The translations under genes were made by a program, and so were the position numbers. A DNA stretch of 27,096 bases from Candidatus Poseidoniia archaeon. GTDB lineage: Archaea; Thermoplasmatota; Poseidoniia; MGIII; CG-Epi1. Positions 14,115 through 22,402 of this stretch are shown in pieces. Each line of letters opens with the position of its first letter. Position 1 is the stretch's first letter. The notes beneath the pieces were generated by a model, which was not told where the DNA came from, searched no databases, and was given only the letters and a program-made list of their open reading frames with translations. The stretch spans positions 1 through 27,096 of the forward strand of contig JAKURS010000004.1 of the NCBI GenBank assembly GCA_022449705.1. Reading direction: 5' to 3'.

Positions 14115-15449
14115 GTGGACCCCACCTGCGTACTCGACTATCGTTACGGCCGCGACCAGATGCGCGCCATCTTTGGCGCCGACGCGTATCTCGGGGTGCT
14201 GCTCGAGGTCGAGGCAACGCTCGCGGAGGAGCAGGAGCGGCTGGGTGTCATCCCGCCAGGCCACGCACAGGCGATTCGCGCTGCGGTTCCCAAAGTAAGG
14301 CGCGACCGCGTCGAAGCCATCGAGGCGGAAATCAGGCACGATATCATGGCAGTTGCCCGGGCGCTGGCAGAACAGGCGGGTGACGCTGGCGGGTCAGTCC
14401 ATTTCGGCGCCACTAGCTACGACATCGTAGATACCGCGCGGGCGCTGCAGCACCGCAACGCGCTGGCACTGGTTGCCGAAGGGCTCGAGGCGCTCATCGC
14501 TGCACTGGTGGAGCAGGCGCGCGAGCATCGCGACCTGGTAATGCTGGGGCGCACCCACGGCCAGTGGGCGACACCGGTCACCTTCGGGCTCAAAATGGCG
14601 GTCTTCACTGCCGAGGCGGCCCGACATCGCGAACGGCTGGGTGAGCTGCGGCCGCGGCTCGAGACCGGCAAACTGCTCGGCGCGACCGGCAGCGGCGCCG
14701 CGCTGCATCCGCACACGCTCGAGCTACAGGCACACGTGATGCAGCGGCTCGGCCTGAACGAGCCGCTCGCAACGACGCAAATCCTGGGACGCGACCGGCT
14801 GGCGGAGCTGGTGCAGTGGGGCAGCAATCTGGCGACCAGCATTGAGAAATTCACCCTCGAAATCCGGAACCTGCAGCGCAGCGACATTGGCGAGGCTGCC
14901 GAGGCGTTCGACACGGCGAAGCAAGTCGGCTCCTCGACCATGGCACAGAAACAGAATCCCATCACGAGCGAGAATCTGGGTGGCCTGGCGCGCATGGTGC
15001 GCTCGCTGGCTGCACCGGCGCTGGAGAACAACCTGCAGTGGCACGAGCGCGACCTCGCGAACTCGAGCAGCGAGCGGATGCTGCTGCCCCACTTCTATAT
15101 ACTCATCGACGAGATGCTCTGCAAGGCTGCCGACGTGTTTCGCAATGTGCAGCCCAACCCGGAGCGCATCGCAGCCAATCTCGCGACAGCGGGCGGATTG
15201 CCCATGGCGGAGGCGGTGATGCTGGCACTGACCCGCAAGGGGATGGACCGGCAGGCTGCTCACGAACTGGTGCGACAGGTTTCGATGGAGGCTGCAAGTG
15301 GCAAGGCCAGCTTCCGCAACCTGCTGCTCGCCGAAAGTGAAATCGCCGAGCGACTCTCGGCCGCCGAGATTAATGATGCGCTTGACCCAGCCAGCTACAC
15401 TGGCCACGCGGGCGAGATTGTCGACCGCGTGCTGGCTTCGCTGGCGTGA
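14115..15449 (+). CDS. purB: adenylosuccinate lyase
   Basis: A 444-residue enzyme of the fumarase/aspartase superfamily that releases fumarate from SAICAR and adenylosuccinate. Signatures are the N-terminal YRYGRDQMRAIFG, DIMAVARALAE, HFGATSYDIVDTA with the catalytic His, LGRTHGQWATPVTFG with the general-acid His, and the flexible signature loop GSSTMAQKQNP with the catalytic Ser (about 275-285). The frame is open to 14076, but GTG 14115 follows a TATA box and gives the normal family N-terminus. Its TGA overlaps the GTG of the following ThiI-like gene, showing translational coupling. Confidence 0.96.
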   Translation: MDPTCVLDYRYGRDQMRAIFGADAYLGVLLEVEATLAEEQERLGVIPPGHAQAIRAAVPKVRRDRVEAIEAEIRHDIMAVARALAEQAGDAGGSVHFGATSYDIVDTARALQHRNALALVAEGLEALIAALVEQAREHRDLVMLGRTHGQWATPVTFGLKMAVFTAEAARHRERLGELRPRLETGKLLGATGSGAALHPHTLELQAHVMQRLGLNEPLATTQILGRDRLAELVQWGSNLATSIEKFTLEIRNLQRSDIGEAAEAFDTAKQVGSSTMAQKQNPITSENLGGLARMVRSLAAPALENNLQWHERDLANSSSERMLLPHFYILIDEMLCKAADVFRNVQPNPERIAANLATAGGLPMAEAVMLALTRKGMDRQAAHELVRQVSMEAASGKASFRNLLLAESEIAERLSAAEINDALDPASYTGHAGEIVDRVLASLA

Positions 15450-16384
15450 GCCTGTTCCTACTGCGTTATGGCGAGCTGGGGCTCAAGGCGCCCGGGACAC
15501 GGCGGCGCTACGAGCAGCGACTGGCCGAGAACCTGCTTGAGCGGCTTACACTGGCGGGCATCGAAGCGCGCATCGAGAAGATGCGTGGGCGCTTTTTCGC
15601 GCACATTGCTGAATCCGATGACAATAACGTGGCGTCTGGCGTGGAGCCCGGCAGCGCCACCGACGGCGCGGCGGGCGTACTGGCACGCACCTTCGGTATC
15701 GTCTCCCTCTCGCTGGTGGAAGAGCTGCCGGCCGAGCTGGAACTGCTGGGGAATGCGGCTGCCGAATGGGGTGCCACGCTGCCGCAGGGCGCCAGCTTTG
15801 CCATCCGCCCGCGACGCACCGGTTCGCACAGCTTCACGTCGCAACAGCTCGGTGCCGATCTGGGCGCGGCTGTGCTGGCGCAGCGGCCCGACCTGAAGGT
15901 CAACCTTTCGGCACCCGAGTGGGCGCTGCACGCCGAGGTGCGTGACAAGCGCGCGTTCCTGTTCCGCGAGGTGCTGCCAGCGGTGGGCGGGCTGCCGCTG
16001 CATACGCAGGGCAAGGTGCTGGTGCACGCCGAGAACTGGCGCGACCTGGTTGCGGGCTGGCTGCTCGCCAAGCGCGGCTGCACGCTCGAACTGGTCGAGC
16101 AGGCGCAGCTGCCGCAACCGGAGCGGGCGGCGCTGAAGCGGTGGCATCCACGACTGCGCAGCCATCCGGCGACGTCACTGGATGAGCTACCACAGCTGGC
16201 CCTCCGCCGCAAGGCGCTCGGCGTCGTCGTCGGCTGGGATGCACAGCGCATGGTCGCACCACCGGCCGGGATGACCTGGCATGCGCCGCTGCTGGCACTG
16301 CCTGCGGAACGGGTGGCGGTGCTGCGTGAAATCATGCTTGAGCAACGGCCGCCTGAAGGCCCGTCAGGTAAGGCGCCGGCATGA
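15446..16384 (+). CDS. ThiI-like THUMP protein with degenerate PP-loop
   Basis: A 312-residue relative of tRNA 4-thiouridine synthetase ThiI. The N-terminal ferredoxin-like domain (LLRYGELGLKAPGTRRRYE, cf. the ThiI start) and THUMP domain (about 55-175, with IRPRRTGSHSFTSQQLG and VRDKRAFLF) are well conserved, as is the lead-in GGLPLHTQGKVLV (181-193). Where ThiI has the ATP-binding SGGxDSP loop, this protein has HAENWRD, although the following AAWLLxKRG-like helix (VAGWLLAKRGC) is retained. The remaining AANH domain is short and lacks recognisable catalytic cysteines. It may bind tRNA without adenylating it, or may need a partner. It is coupled to purB by GTGA and to the next gene by ATGA. 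Confidence 0.85.
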   Translation: MSLFLLRYGELGLKAPGTRRRYEQRLAENLLERLTLAGIEARIEKMRGRFFAHIAESDDNNVASGVEPGSATDGAAGVLARTFGIVSLSLVEELPAELELLGNAAAEWGATLPQGASFAIRPRRTGSHSFTSQQLGADLGAAVLAQRPDLKVNLSAPEWALHAEVRDKRAFLFREVLPAVGGLPLHTQGKVLVHAENWRDLVAGWLLAKRGCTLELVEQAQLPQPERAALKRWHPRLRSHPATSLDELPQLALRRKALGVVVGWDAQRMVAPPAGMTWHAPLLALPAERVAVLREIMLEQRPPEGPSGKAPA

Positions 16385-17262
16385 GAATCGCGCTGCTGGG
16401 GACTGGCGCGCTGGGCTCGGTACTGGCAGCGCGGCTGGCGCAGGGCGGCAGCGAGGTCGTGCTGGTTGCCGATGACGCCCGCGCCGAGCGGCTGCGGCAC
16501 GGTCTGCAGGTAGAGGGATTGACAGGGTTCTCCGGGATTTTACCACTGCAACCAACACCTGACGGCTGCGACTGGCTGCTGCTCTGCACTAAGTCATGGC
16601 AGCTGGAATCGCTCCTGCCGCTACTGGAAGAGTGGGGCGTGCCGGTTGTCGCTTGCCAGAACGGGCTGGAAGCGGTCGAAACGCTGGCAAAGCGGCTCGG
16701 CGCCAAAAACGTGGCAGGGTTAGTGACCGGGCTCGGCGCTGCGCGACGGTCGGACGGCAGCGTGCTGCACGCCGGCGACGGCTACGTCGTGATTGGTGCA
16801 GCGGTCGGCACGCCGAACACTGCGCTGCGGCAGTTGCGCGACGCGTTCAACGCTGGCAGGATTGACGCCACCCTGACCAGCGACCTGCAGGGCGAACTGT
16901 GGCTCAAGGCAATCGTCAACAACGGCATCAACCCGGTCGCGGCGCTGGCGGGCGTTCCGAACGGCGCACTGCGCGAAGGCGCACTCCGCAAGCAGGCGCA
17001 GGCAGCTTGCCAGGAAGGGGCAGCAGTCGCCGCGGCGCTGGAAATCACACTGCCGGGTGACCCGTGGCAGCGTGCGCTGGAAATCATGGAGCACACCGCT
17101 GAAAACCGCTGCAGCATGCTACAGGACCTAGAAGTGGGACGGCGCACCGAAATTGAGGCCATCACGGGTGTTATTGTGATTAACGGCCACGAAATGGGCG
17201 TCATGATGCCGGTCAGCAAAGCGCTGCTGCGCGGCGTCCGCGAACGCGAAGGGCGCAATTAA
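16381..17262 (+). CDS. panE: 2-dehydropantoate 2-reductase family protein
   Basis: A 293-residue ApbA/PanE reductase that uses NADPH to make pantoate for coenzyme A. The N-terminal Rossmann motif IALLGTGALGSVLAARLA, LLLCTKSWQ and CQNGL are followed by the C-terminal helical domain. That domain carries the catalytic-Lys motif LWLKAIVNNGINPVAAL and the substrate-binding ENRCSMLQDLEVGRRTEI. Length is normal. The ATG overlaps the upstream TGA by four bases (ATGA). Specificity within the family (ketopantoate versus related oxoacids) is not certain from sequence. Confidence 0.92.
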   Translation: MRIALLGTGALGSVLAARLAQGGSEVVLVADDARAERLRHGLQVEGLTGFSGILPLQPTPDGCDWLLLCTKSWQLESLLPLLEEWGVPVVACQNGLEAVETLAKRLGAKNVAGLVTGLGAARRSDGSVLHAGDGYVVIGAAVGTPNTALRQLRDAFNAGRIDATLTSDLQGELWLKAIVNNGINPVAALAGVPNGALREGALRKQAQAACQEGAAVAAALEITLPGDPWQRALEIMEHTAENRCSMLQDLEVGRRTEIEAITGVIVINGHEMGVMMPVSKALLRGVREREGRN

Positions 17263-17280
17263 GGCCTGGTGACCGCAAAC

Positions 17281-17289
17281 TACTTTTAT
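17281..17289 (+). promoter_or_regulatory. TATA element of IMP dehydrogenase gene
   Basis: ACTTTTAT within this span is centred about 24 bp before ATG 17309. It overlaps the alternative upstream ATG (17288), so the downstream ATG is the likely leaderless start. Confidence 0.6.
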
Positions 17290-17308
17290 GACTCACCCGA
17301 GCGGGGGC

Positions 17309-18745
17309 ATGGTCAAGCAGATAGTGCGCGAGCCGGGACGCACCTTTAGCGAATTTTCACTGCTGACCGGGCTGACACCGGCGGACTGCACGCTGCCCAA
17401 TATCTCGCTGGCGACCGACCTGGCCGGGCTCAAGTTGCGGCTGCCGCTGCTCAGCGCGGCGATGACTTCGGTGACGGGCCACGAGATGGCACTGGCGCTA
17501 GGCAAGGAAGGCGGGCTGGGGGTGCTGCCGGTGCGACTGCCGGTCGCCGAGCAGGCGGCCATCGCCAAGCGCATCAAGGGCTACGAGATGGGATTTGTCG
17601 AGGATCCGGTTTGCATCGAGCGCGAGACTACGATTGACGAGGCGGTGCGGCTGGTCGAGCGGCACGGTCACTCCAAGCTACCGGTCACAGACCGCAACAA
17701 TGTCTTCCTAGGGCTGTTCAGTTTCGACCGCTACCTGGAGCTGGACGCACCGCCTGGCGACCCGGTCGGGAGCGTGATGCTCGCGCCAAGTGAGATGGAA
17801 TGCTGCCATGACCCGGCGCTCAGAGTCGAGCAGGCGAAACAGCTGCTGGGCGAGGGGCGCTACCTGGTCGTGCTCGATGAGCTGAACCGGCTGGTCAAGC
17901 TGGCATTCCGCAAGGACGTCGAGTCAATCCCGGTCGCTGCCGCCATCTCGACCCATAAAGGGTGGCAGGCGCGGGTCGAGGCCAACCTGGCCGCTGGTGT
18001 CGATATGATAGTCATCGACACCTCCGACGCCCACAGCGAATTTGTCGGCGAAGTGCTGGCCGCATACCGCGCGATGGAGACCGGCGTCCCGATTTGCGCC
18101 GGCAACGTCATCACCGCCGACGGGGCGACTTACCTGATGGAACAAGGTGCCGACGTCATCAAGATTGGCATGTCATCCGGCTCAATCTGCACCACCCAGC
18201 GGCAGAAGGCGACAGGTCGCGCGCCACTGACGGCACTCATCGCGGCGGACCGGGCACGACAGGCTTACCATGAGCAGAGCGGGAGGTACGTGCCGCTGGT
18301 GGTCGACGGCGGTGTCGGGTCAGCGGGCGACATGATAATCGCGCTTACGCTGGCGGACGCGGTGATGATGGGGGGCTACTTCAATCACTTCCTGGAAGCA
18401 GCGGGCGAGAAATTCGATGAGAACATGCGACTCACCAGCCACGAACCGGAGACGCGCCGGGTTGCCACCTGGGGCGAGGGCTCTGCCCGCGCGCGCAACC
18501 TGGACCGCTACGGCCACGCCTCCGCCAAGAGTTTCTTCACCGAGGGCGAGGAGGGCACTGTCGAATTCCACGGGCGGCTCAAGCCGCGGCTGAAGGAGGA
18601 CATGCGCAAGGTCAAGGCTGCCCTTGGGAACGTGGGCTGTTGCACGCTGGCAGAGTTCCGCGAGCGGGCGGTCATTGAGCTGATGTCGCCCCGCACCCGT
18701 GACGTTGTGGGCGACACCCACTCTATCCACGTCGGTGGGGGTTGA
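17309..18745 (+). CDS. guaB: IMP dehydrogenase (IMPDH/GMP reductase family) with CBS pair
   Basis: A 478-residue TIM-barrel enzyme with two CBS modules inserted at about 95-205. Catalytic landmarks are SAAMTSVTG, the NAD-side IDTSDAHSE, ICAGNVITADGA, the active-site loop GMSSGSICTTQRQ with the catalytic Cys at about residue 294, VVDGGVGSAGDM and a flap-like YGHASAKSFFTEGEEG. The loop reads CTTQRQKATGR rather than the usual CTTRxxxGVG, resembling the GSIC-TREQK subgroup that includes trypanosomatid and some bacterial IMPDH/GMPR enzymes, so guanine-side reductase activity is possible. ATG 17309 is chosen over 17288 because the latter lies in the TATA box. IMPDH fits the nearby purine genes. Confidence 0.88.
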   Translation: MVKQIVREPGRTFSEFSLLTGLTPADCTLPNISLATDLAGLKLRLPLLSAAMTSVTGHEMALALGKEGGLGVLPVRLPVAEQAAIAKRIKGYEMGFVEDPVCIERETTIDEAVRLVERHGHSKLPVTDRNNVFLGLFSFDRYLELDAPPGDPVGSVMLAPSEMECCHDPALRVEQAKQLLGEGRYLVVLDELNRLVKLAFRKDVESIPVAAAISTHKGWQARVEANLAAGVDMIVIDTSDAHSEFVGEVLAAYRAMETGVPICAGNVITADGATYLMEQGADVIKIGMSSGSICTTQRQKATGRAPLTALIAADRARQAYHEQSGRYVPLVVDGGVGSAGDMIIALTLADAVMMGGYFNHFLEAAGEKFDENMRLTSHEPETRRVATWGEGSARARNLDRYGHASAKSFFTEGEEGTVEFHGRLKPRLKEDMRKVKAALGNVGCCTLAEFRERAVIELMSPRTRDVVGDTHSIHVGGG

Positions 18746-18764
18746 TGTGTGTCACCACTACTAG

Positions 18765-19259
18765 CTACTGAGGTTTGAGCAGCGAAACAAAATGCTCGTA
18801 TTCCTCGCCCAAGTGGACGTAGCAGCGGCGCCACGGCTTCAGCTTCCCGTCACGCGCCGGGACAAAGCGCCACGCATGCCCGGCGCCTTCGAGGTCTTCG
18901 GCGAGCAGAATATCGCCAGCACCGATGACGGCGCGGGTGGTTTCGTCAAATTCCGCGACGTCACAGCTGTGGAACTCGAGGCAGCCACCCAGCGTCAGCA
19001 CCAGCTGCTTGCGCGGCGCGGTGTGCGCCAGCTGTGGCCCCTTGCCCCCGCCCGCTTCCGGCAGCGGCGTGACCGCGAACTGGACTCGCAGGTCGCCGGT
19101 GTTGTCAAGGATGTTCTCGTTTACGAACAGCTCGGAGAACAGGCCGACCGAGCCGAGCCCGGTCTGGCGCACCAGCGGTAGCACAGTCCACGCAAAGCGG
19201 GTCTTCCCGCCGGGGCCGGTGTACATGCGCAGGATTGGCAGGCCCGCGGCTTTAGCCAT
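18765..19259 (-). CDS. small cupin-like protein
   Basis: A 164-residue protein with a single cupin-type beta barrel. Recognisable pieces are KQLVLTLGGCLEFHSCD (first half) and the characteristic GAGDILLAEDLEGAGHAWRF (second half), a pattern seen in uncharacterised cupins with a GD-x-LL-x-ED-x-x-G-x-GH core. The ligand is unknown; the His residues could bind a metal. The ATG follows the gapdh stop (TAGGAATG, 2-nt gap), so it is the last gene of the gapdh transcript. It converges on the IMP dehydrogenase gene with a 19-bp gap. Confidence 0.8.
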   Translation of the reverse strand: MAKAAGLPILRMYTGPGGKTRFAWTVLPLVRQTGLGSVGLFSELFVNENILDNTGDLRVQFAVTPLPEAGGGKGPQLAHTAPRKQLVLTLGGCLEFHSCDVAEFDETTRAVIGAGDILLAEDLEGAGHAWRFVPARDGKLKPWRRCYVHLGEEYEHFVSLLKPQ

Positions 19260-19261
19260 TC

Positions 19262-20302
19262 CTAGCCCGTGCCGTAGCAGGCGGTGATAGCGGCGTCGGT
19301 CCTAGCGACGCTGGCGCGCCAGTCGGGCTCGGTGCCCATGAGCGCGCGGATAGCATCGACATTCTCCGGCACGACGTCGCTCTCCTGATGAATAGCCTGG
19401 AAGTAGTAGAGGCGGTCGCCAACGAGCTTGGCGCCGTCTTCCCAAACAAAAATTTCGTGCAGGTCGCCCCACTTGCGACCGATGTCGCGCGCCATCTCCA
19501 TGACCTCGGCGGTGGTGGTGAGGCGGCTGTCGCCACCGTGCATGACGATAACGCGCGGGGTCTCCTTCCACATCTCGATTACCGACTCGGTCGTCAGGCC
19601 ATGGCCCTTCGGCAGGTCGGCGATGATGGAATGAACATGCATGATGGTGGTGGGCACGGCGACTGCGAGGCTGTTGATTTCAATCTCCGGCTTCACGGTC
19701 ATCAGGTCCGGGCCGTGGTGGCTCGGCACTTTCAGCACTGGCTTGATAGCGTTAATCGGTCCCTTGCGCGAGTCGCCGGGGTCTGCCGCGCGGCGCACCA
19801 GGGTGCACTCGACTTTGAGCGAGCCGCAGTGGTCGTACAGCGGAACGAGGGTGCGCGAGAGCCCAGTGGTGTTGCAGCTCACGACCCGCGTCGCGTCGGC
19901 ACCCAGGTTGGCTTCGTGGTTAGCGCTCGAGCTGTACGAAAGACCAGTGAGCGAATGCGGCTCGCCGCCCTGGAAGATGGCCTTCAGGCCCGCAGCGTGA
20001 TACCGGGCGAGGTTCTCACCGCCCATCTTGCCGGGTGAGCAGTCAACGACGACGTCCGCCGCCCCGAGCAGGTCGGAAAGGCCGCCGGCGCAATCGTAGC
20101 CGCCCGCGCTGAAAGCAGTGATGTGCCCCGGTTCATCAGAAGTGCAGTAGAGCGGGAAGCCGCGTCGCACTGCGAGCTCGCAGCCGAAGCTGGGTCCGGT
20201 CTTTGTGACGCCCGCCACGGTCATGTCGTCCTGCGCCGCGATTGCGTTGGCAACACGCTTGCCGATGGTGCCGTAGCCGTTGATAGCGACCCGGATGGCC
20301 AT
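19262..20302 (-). CDS. gap: glyceraldehyde-3-phosphate dehydrogenase, archaeal type II
   Basis: A 346-residue NAD(P)-dependent enzyme of the archaeal class, distinct from bacterial GapA. The N-terminal Rossmann motif is VAINGYGTIGKRVANAI. The conserved FQGGEPH (110-116) is followed by the catalytic Cys in VSCNTTGLSRTL (Cys143). LVRRAADP, GPINAI, SHHGPDLMTV and the C-terminal HQESDVVPENVDAIRA are standard for the family. Length is normal. It acts in central glycolysis/gluconeogenesis. It has its own TATA box despite lying 27 bp after the McrC-like gene on the same strand, so it need not depend on that system. Confidence 0.97.
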   Translation of the reverse strand: MAIRVAINGYGTIGKRVANAIAAQDDMTVAGVTKTGPSFGCELAVRRGFPLYCTSDEPGHITAFSAGGYDCAGGLSDLLGAADVVVDCSPGKMGGENLARYHAAGLKAIFQGGEPHSLTGLSYSSSANHEANLGADATRVVSCNTTGLSRTLVPLYDHCGSLKVECTLVRRAADPGDSRKGPINAIKPVLKVPSHHGPDLMTVKPEIEINSLAVAVPTTIMHVHSIIADLPKGHGLTTESVIEMWKETPRVIVMHGGDSRLTTTAEVMEMARDIGRKWGDLHEIFVWEDGAKLVGDRLYYFQAIHQESDVVPENVDAIRALMGTEPDWRASVARTDAAITACYGTG

Positions 20303-20320
20303 GCCGGGCCATTCGGCCGG

Positions 20321-20329
20321 CTTTTAAAG
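20321..20329 (-). promoter_or_regulatory. TATA element of gapdh
   Basis: Minus-strand CTTTAAAAG fills the 9 bp immediately after the stop of the McrC-like gene and is centred 23 bp before ATG 20302. This implies leaderless, independent transcription of gapdh. Confidence 0.6.
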
Positions 20330-22402
20330 TCAGTCGTCGGATTCCTGATGCTCCAGAATCTTCTTCAGCTTCTGGATGGGGATGGTTCGTGATGCCTGTT
20401 CTTCATTGTCTAGTGGGGACGATTCTGCTGCTTTGGGCTCGTCATTACCCTCAGCCTCGGCTGTTTCCCCCTCATCCTCAACCATTTTCCCCTCGCCCTC
20501 ACTCATTTCCTCCTCAAATTGCGACCCGACGGCATAGTCACCTTCACTGACAGTACCCGCAGATACACTGCCTTCACCAGACATGGCATCTGCCAGGTCA
20601 GCCTGCCGCTGCTCTGATTCCTCGCCGGTAGATTCCTCCAGCTCCTCCTCGGGCGATGGCCGACCTGCGTCCGCCTGCTCCGCAACAAGGTCTGATGGAA
20701 TCACCGGTGGCGCGACTGCCTCGTCCGGCAGTGGCACCAGCGGTTCAGCCGCCTCGGGAGGCACGGCTCCCGGCGTCGCAATCGCCTCGTAATACTTCCA
20801 CGCTTCCTTCTCTGCACTCACTGCAACATCGCCTGCACTCCCGTCATCGAGTGCCTGCCAAATGGCGGCTAGCCGGTCAGCAATGAACGCGAAATAGCGG
20901 GGCGCCGCATCGTACGCCTGCTCGGTCCAGGTGAACGGAATCCACGCCAGTACCTGCCGGTTCTGCATGTCCCAGCTGAACTTGAGCTGCGGTCCGGGGT
21001 AGATGATACCGCCGCACGGGATGCGGTAGTTGTTCATGAACGCCAGCACCTTGTAAATGTCCTGCTGCCGCGGGCGCTGGCGCAAGTCATACTTGCACTC
21101 AAAGTAGATGTTGACTCCGCGGTAGTTCAGGAAAATCTCGGGCTGCCCGGAACCAGTTGCAACTACTGTATCTTCCTCGCTGGGGAATAGCGCCCCCATG
21201 ATGGAGTCGCCCCACCCCTCCCGCACCGTACCAGGTGCATCGTAGCGCAGGACACTCTCCTTCCTGGGCGAGCGGAACTCGCGCAAGCTCTTTGAGTGGG
21301 CGCGCAGACCAAGGCCGTTCGCCATCTCGCAGACCACCCACAATGCATAGACGTCGGCCATGCGCTGGGTCTCCACGAGTACCGTGTCTTCGTAGTACGA
21401 GCGGTAATCGCGCAGGAATTCCTGCCAGAGTGGAGGCAGCTCCCGGTAGGCACGGTTCTTGAGGCGGTGAATTTCCTGCTCCGCTTCGCGGTTAATTTTG
21501 CGTGCTTCCTTGTTGATAGAGCGCGCTACGCCAATCAGTTCTTTCAGTTTTCCGCCCAGAAGGGTCTTCTTGTGCAGCAGGCACACAGTATCCAGTCTTT
21601 CCAGTTGCTCCCTGACCTCCTCAGGAATTGACCCGGCTTCCTGCCCGTAGATTGCCGCCCACACCTTCCTCTCACGTTCACGCCTTTCCATTTCATCACG
21701 GAAAAAAACGGCCTCAGTGAAGAGCTCGATATGGAATTTTACAAGCAGCAGGTTCGAAGGCGTGGTCCATTTTCGCTTGCGGATGTCGGTGATGTGGACC
21801 GTGGCGTACTCAACGCCCTTCTGGGCTCTTGCCAGCACCGTCTTTTCCCAACGGACAGCTCCGCGAATAGTAGATTTCATGTGCTTGCGCTGCTTCTCGA
21901 CCAGGTACGAGTAGGCACCTTTCTGGATGTGGTGAGTCACGCCCAGCAATCGTTCCGAGAAGTCAAGCAGTTGTGATATGTTCAGGAGTATCTGCTCTTC
22001 CTCGATTGAGGCGGTGGCTCCCGGGTATGCAGCACCACTCTGATCATCTGCACCGGTCGACTGGATCAGGGACGGAATGTGCTGTTCGCGTAGTTGCTGG
22101 AACTGCTCGTAATCCAGCATCTCGGGAGAGATGGCGACCTCGAGGCGGTTGGAGACGCAGCTGCCGGATTCGTAGAGCTCCAAGTAGTTGGATCCTATAT
22201 AGTCGGGCACCCGGAACCGCAGCGAGTGCGTCTGGTTGTTCACCAGCTTCGGCAACTTTTCAAGCGCAATGTTGCCCATTCTGAGGACCGGCTGCTCGAG
22301 CGGCTTCAGCGCATGGACCAGCAGAACCAGCGTCTCGCCCTCAAGAAGGTGCTCGCGCCCTTCAGGAAGCTGAAGCTCAAGGGTCGCGCGCGCGGCCGCC
22401 AT
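20330..22402 (-). CDS. McrC-like DUF2357/PD-(D/E)xK nuclease with acidic tail
   Basis: A 690-residue protein. Residues 1-95 form a beta-rich domain (VLLVHALKPLEQPVLRMGN, FRVPDYIGSNYLELYESG). Residues 130-370 are helical with McrC/DUF2357-type landmarks: RWEKTVLARAQ, a TPSNLLLVKF segment like the family TPxNRxxK, a highly charged helix (RDEMERRERERK) and YALWVVCEMANGLG, like the family YELW. The nuclease core at about 410-470 has P421-E422 followed by E435-C-K437 and a DIYK helix, matching PD-(D/E)xK, with Glu where Asp is usual. Residues 565-675 are acidic, Glu/Ser/Gly-rich and probably disordered, ending in a basic/amphipathic helix (IPIQKLKKILEHQE). Its ATG shares one base with the stop of the McrB-like gene, so the two are translationally coupled as in mcrB-mcrC. 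DNA cleavage is inferred, not shown. Confidence 0.8.
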   Translation of the reverse strand: MAAARATLELQLPEGREHLLEGETLVLLVHALKPLEQPVLRMGNIALEKLPKLVNNQTHSLRFRVPDYIGSNYLELYESGSCVSNRLEVAISPEMLDYEQFQQLREQHIPSLIQSTGADDQSGAAYPGATASIEEEQILLNISQLLDFSERLLGVTHHIQKGAYSYLVEKQRKHMKSTIRGAVRWEKTVLARAQKGVEYATVHITDIRKRKWTTPSNLLLVKFHIELFTEAVFFRDEMERRERERKVWAAIYGQEAGSIPEEVREQLERLDTVCLLHKKTLLGGKLKELIGVARSINKEARKINREAEQEIHRLKNRAYRELPPLWQEFLRDYRSYYEDTVLVETQRMADVYALWVVCEMANGLGLRAHSKSLREFRSPRKESVLRYDAPGTVREGWGDSIMGALFPSEEDTVVATGSGQPEIFLNYRGVNIYFECKYDLRQRPRQQDIYKVLAFMNNYRIPCGGIIYPGPQLKFSWDMQNRQVLAWIPFTWTEQAYDAAPRYFAFIADRLAAIWQALDDGSAGDVAVSAEKEAWKYYEAIATPGAVPPEAAEPLVPLPDEAVAPPVIPSDLVAEQADAGRPSPEEELEESTGEESEQRQADLADAMSGEGSVSAGTVSEGDYAVGSQFEEEMSEGEGKMVEDEGETAEAEGNDEPKAAESSPLDNEEQASRTIPIQKLKKILEHQESDD

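Noticed and set aside
15508..16500. 330-codon minus-strand frame over the ThiI-like gene
   Set aside because: A Ser/Ala/Arg-rich shadow of a well supported coupled gene.
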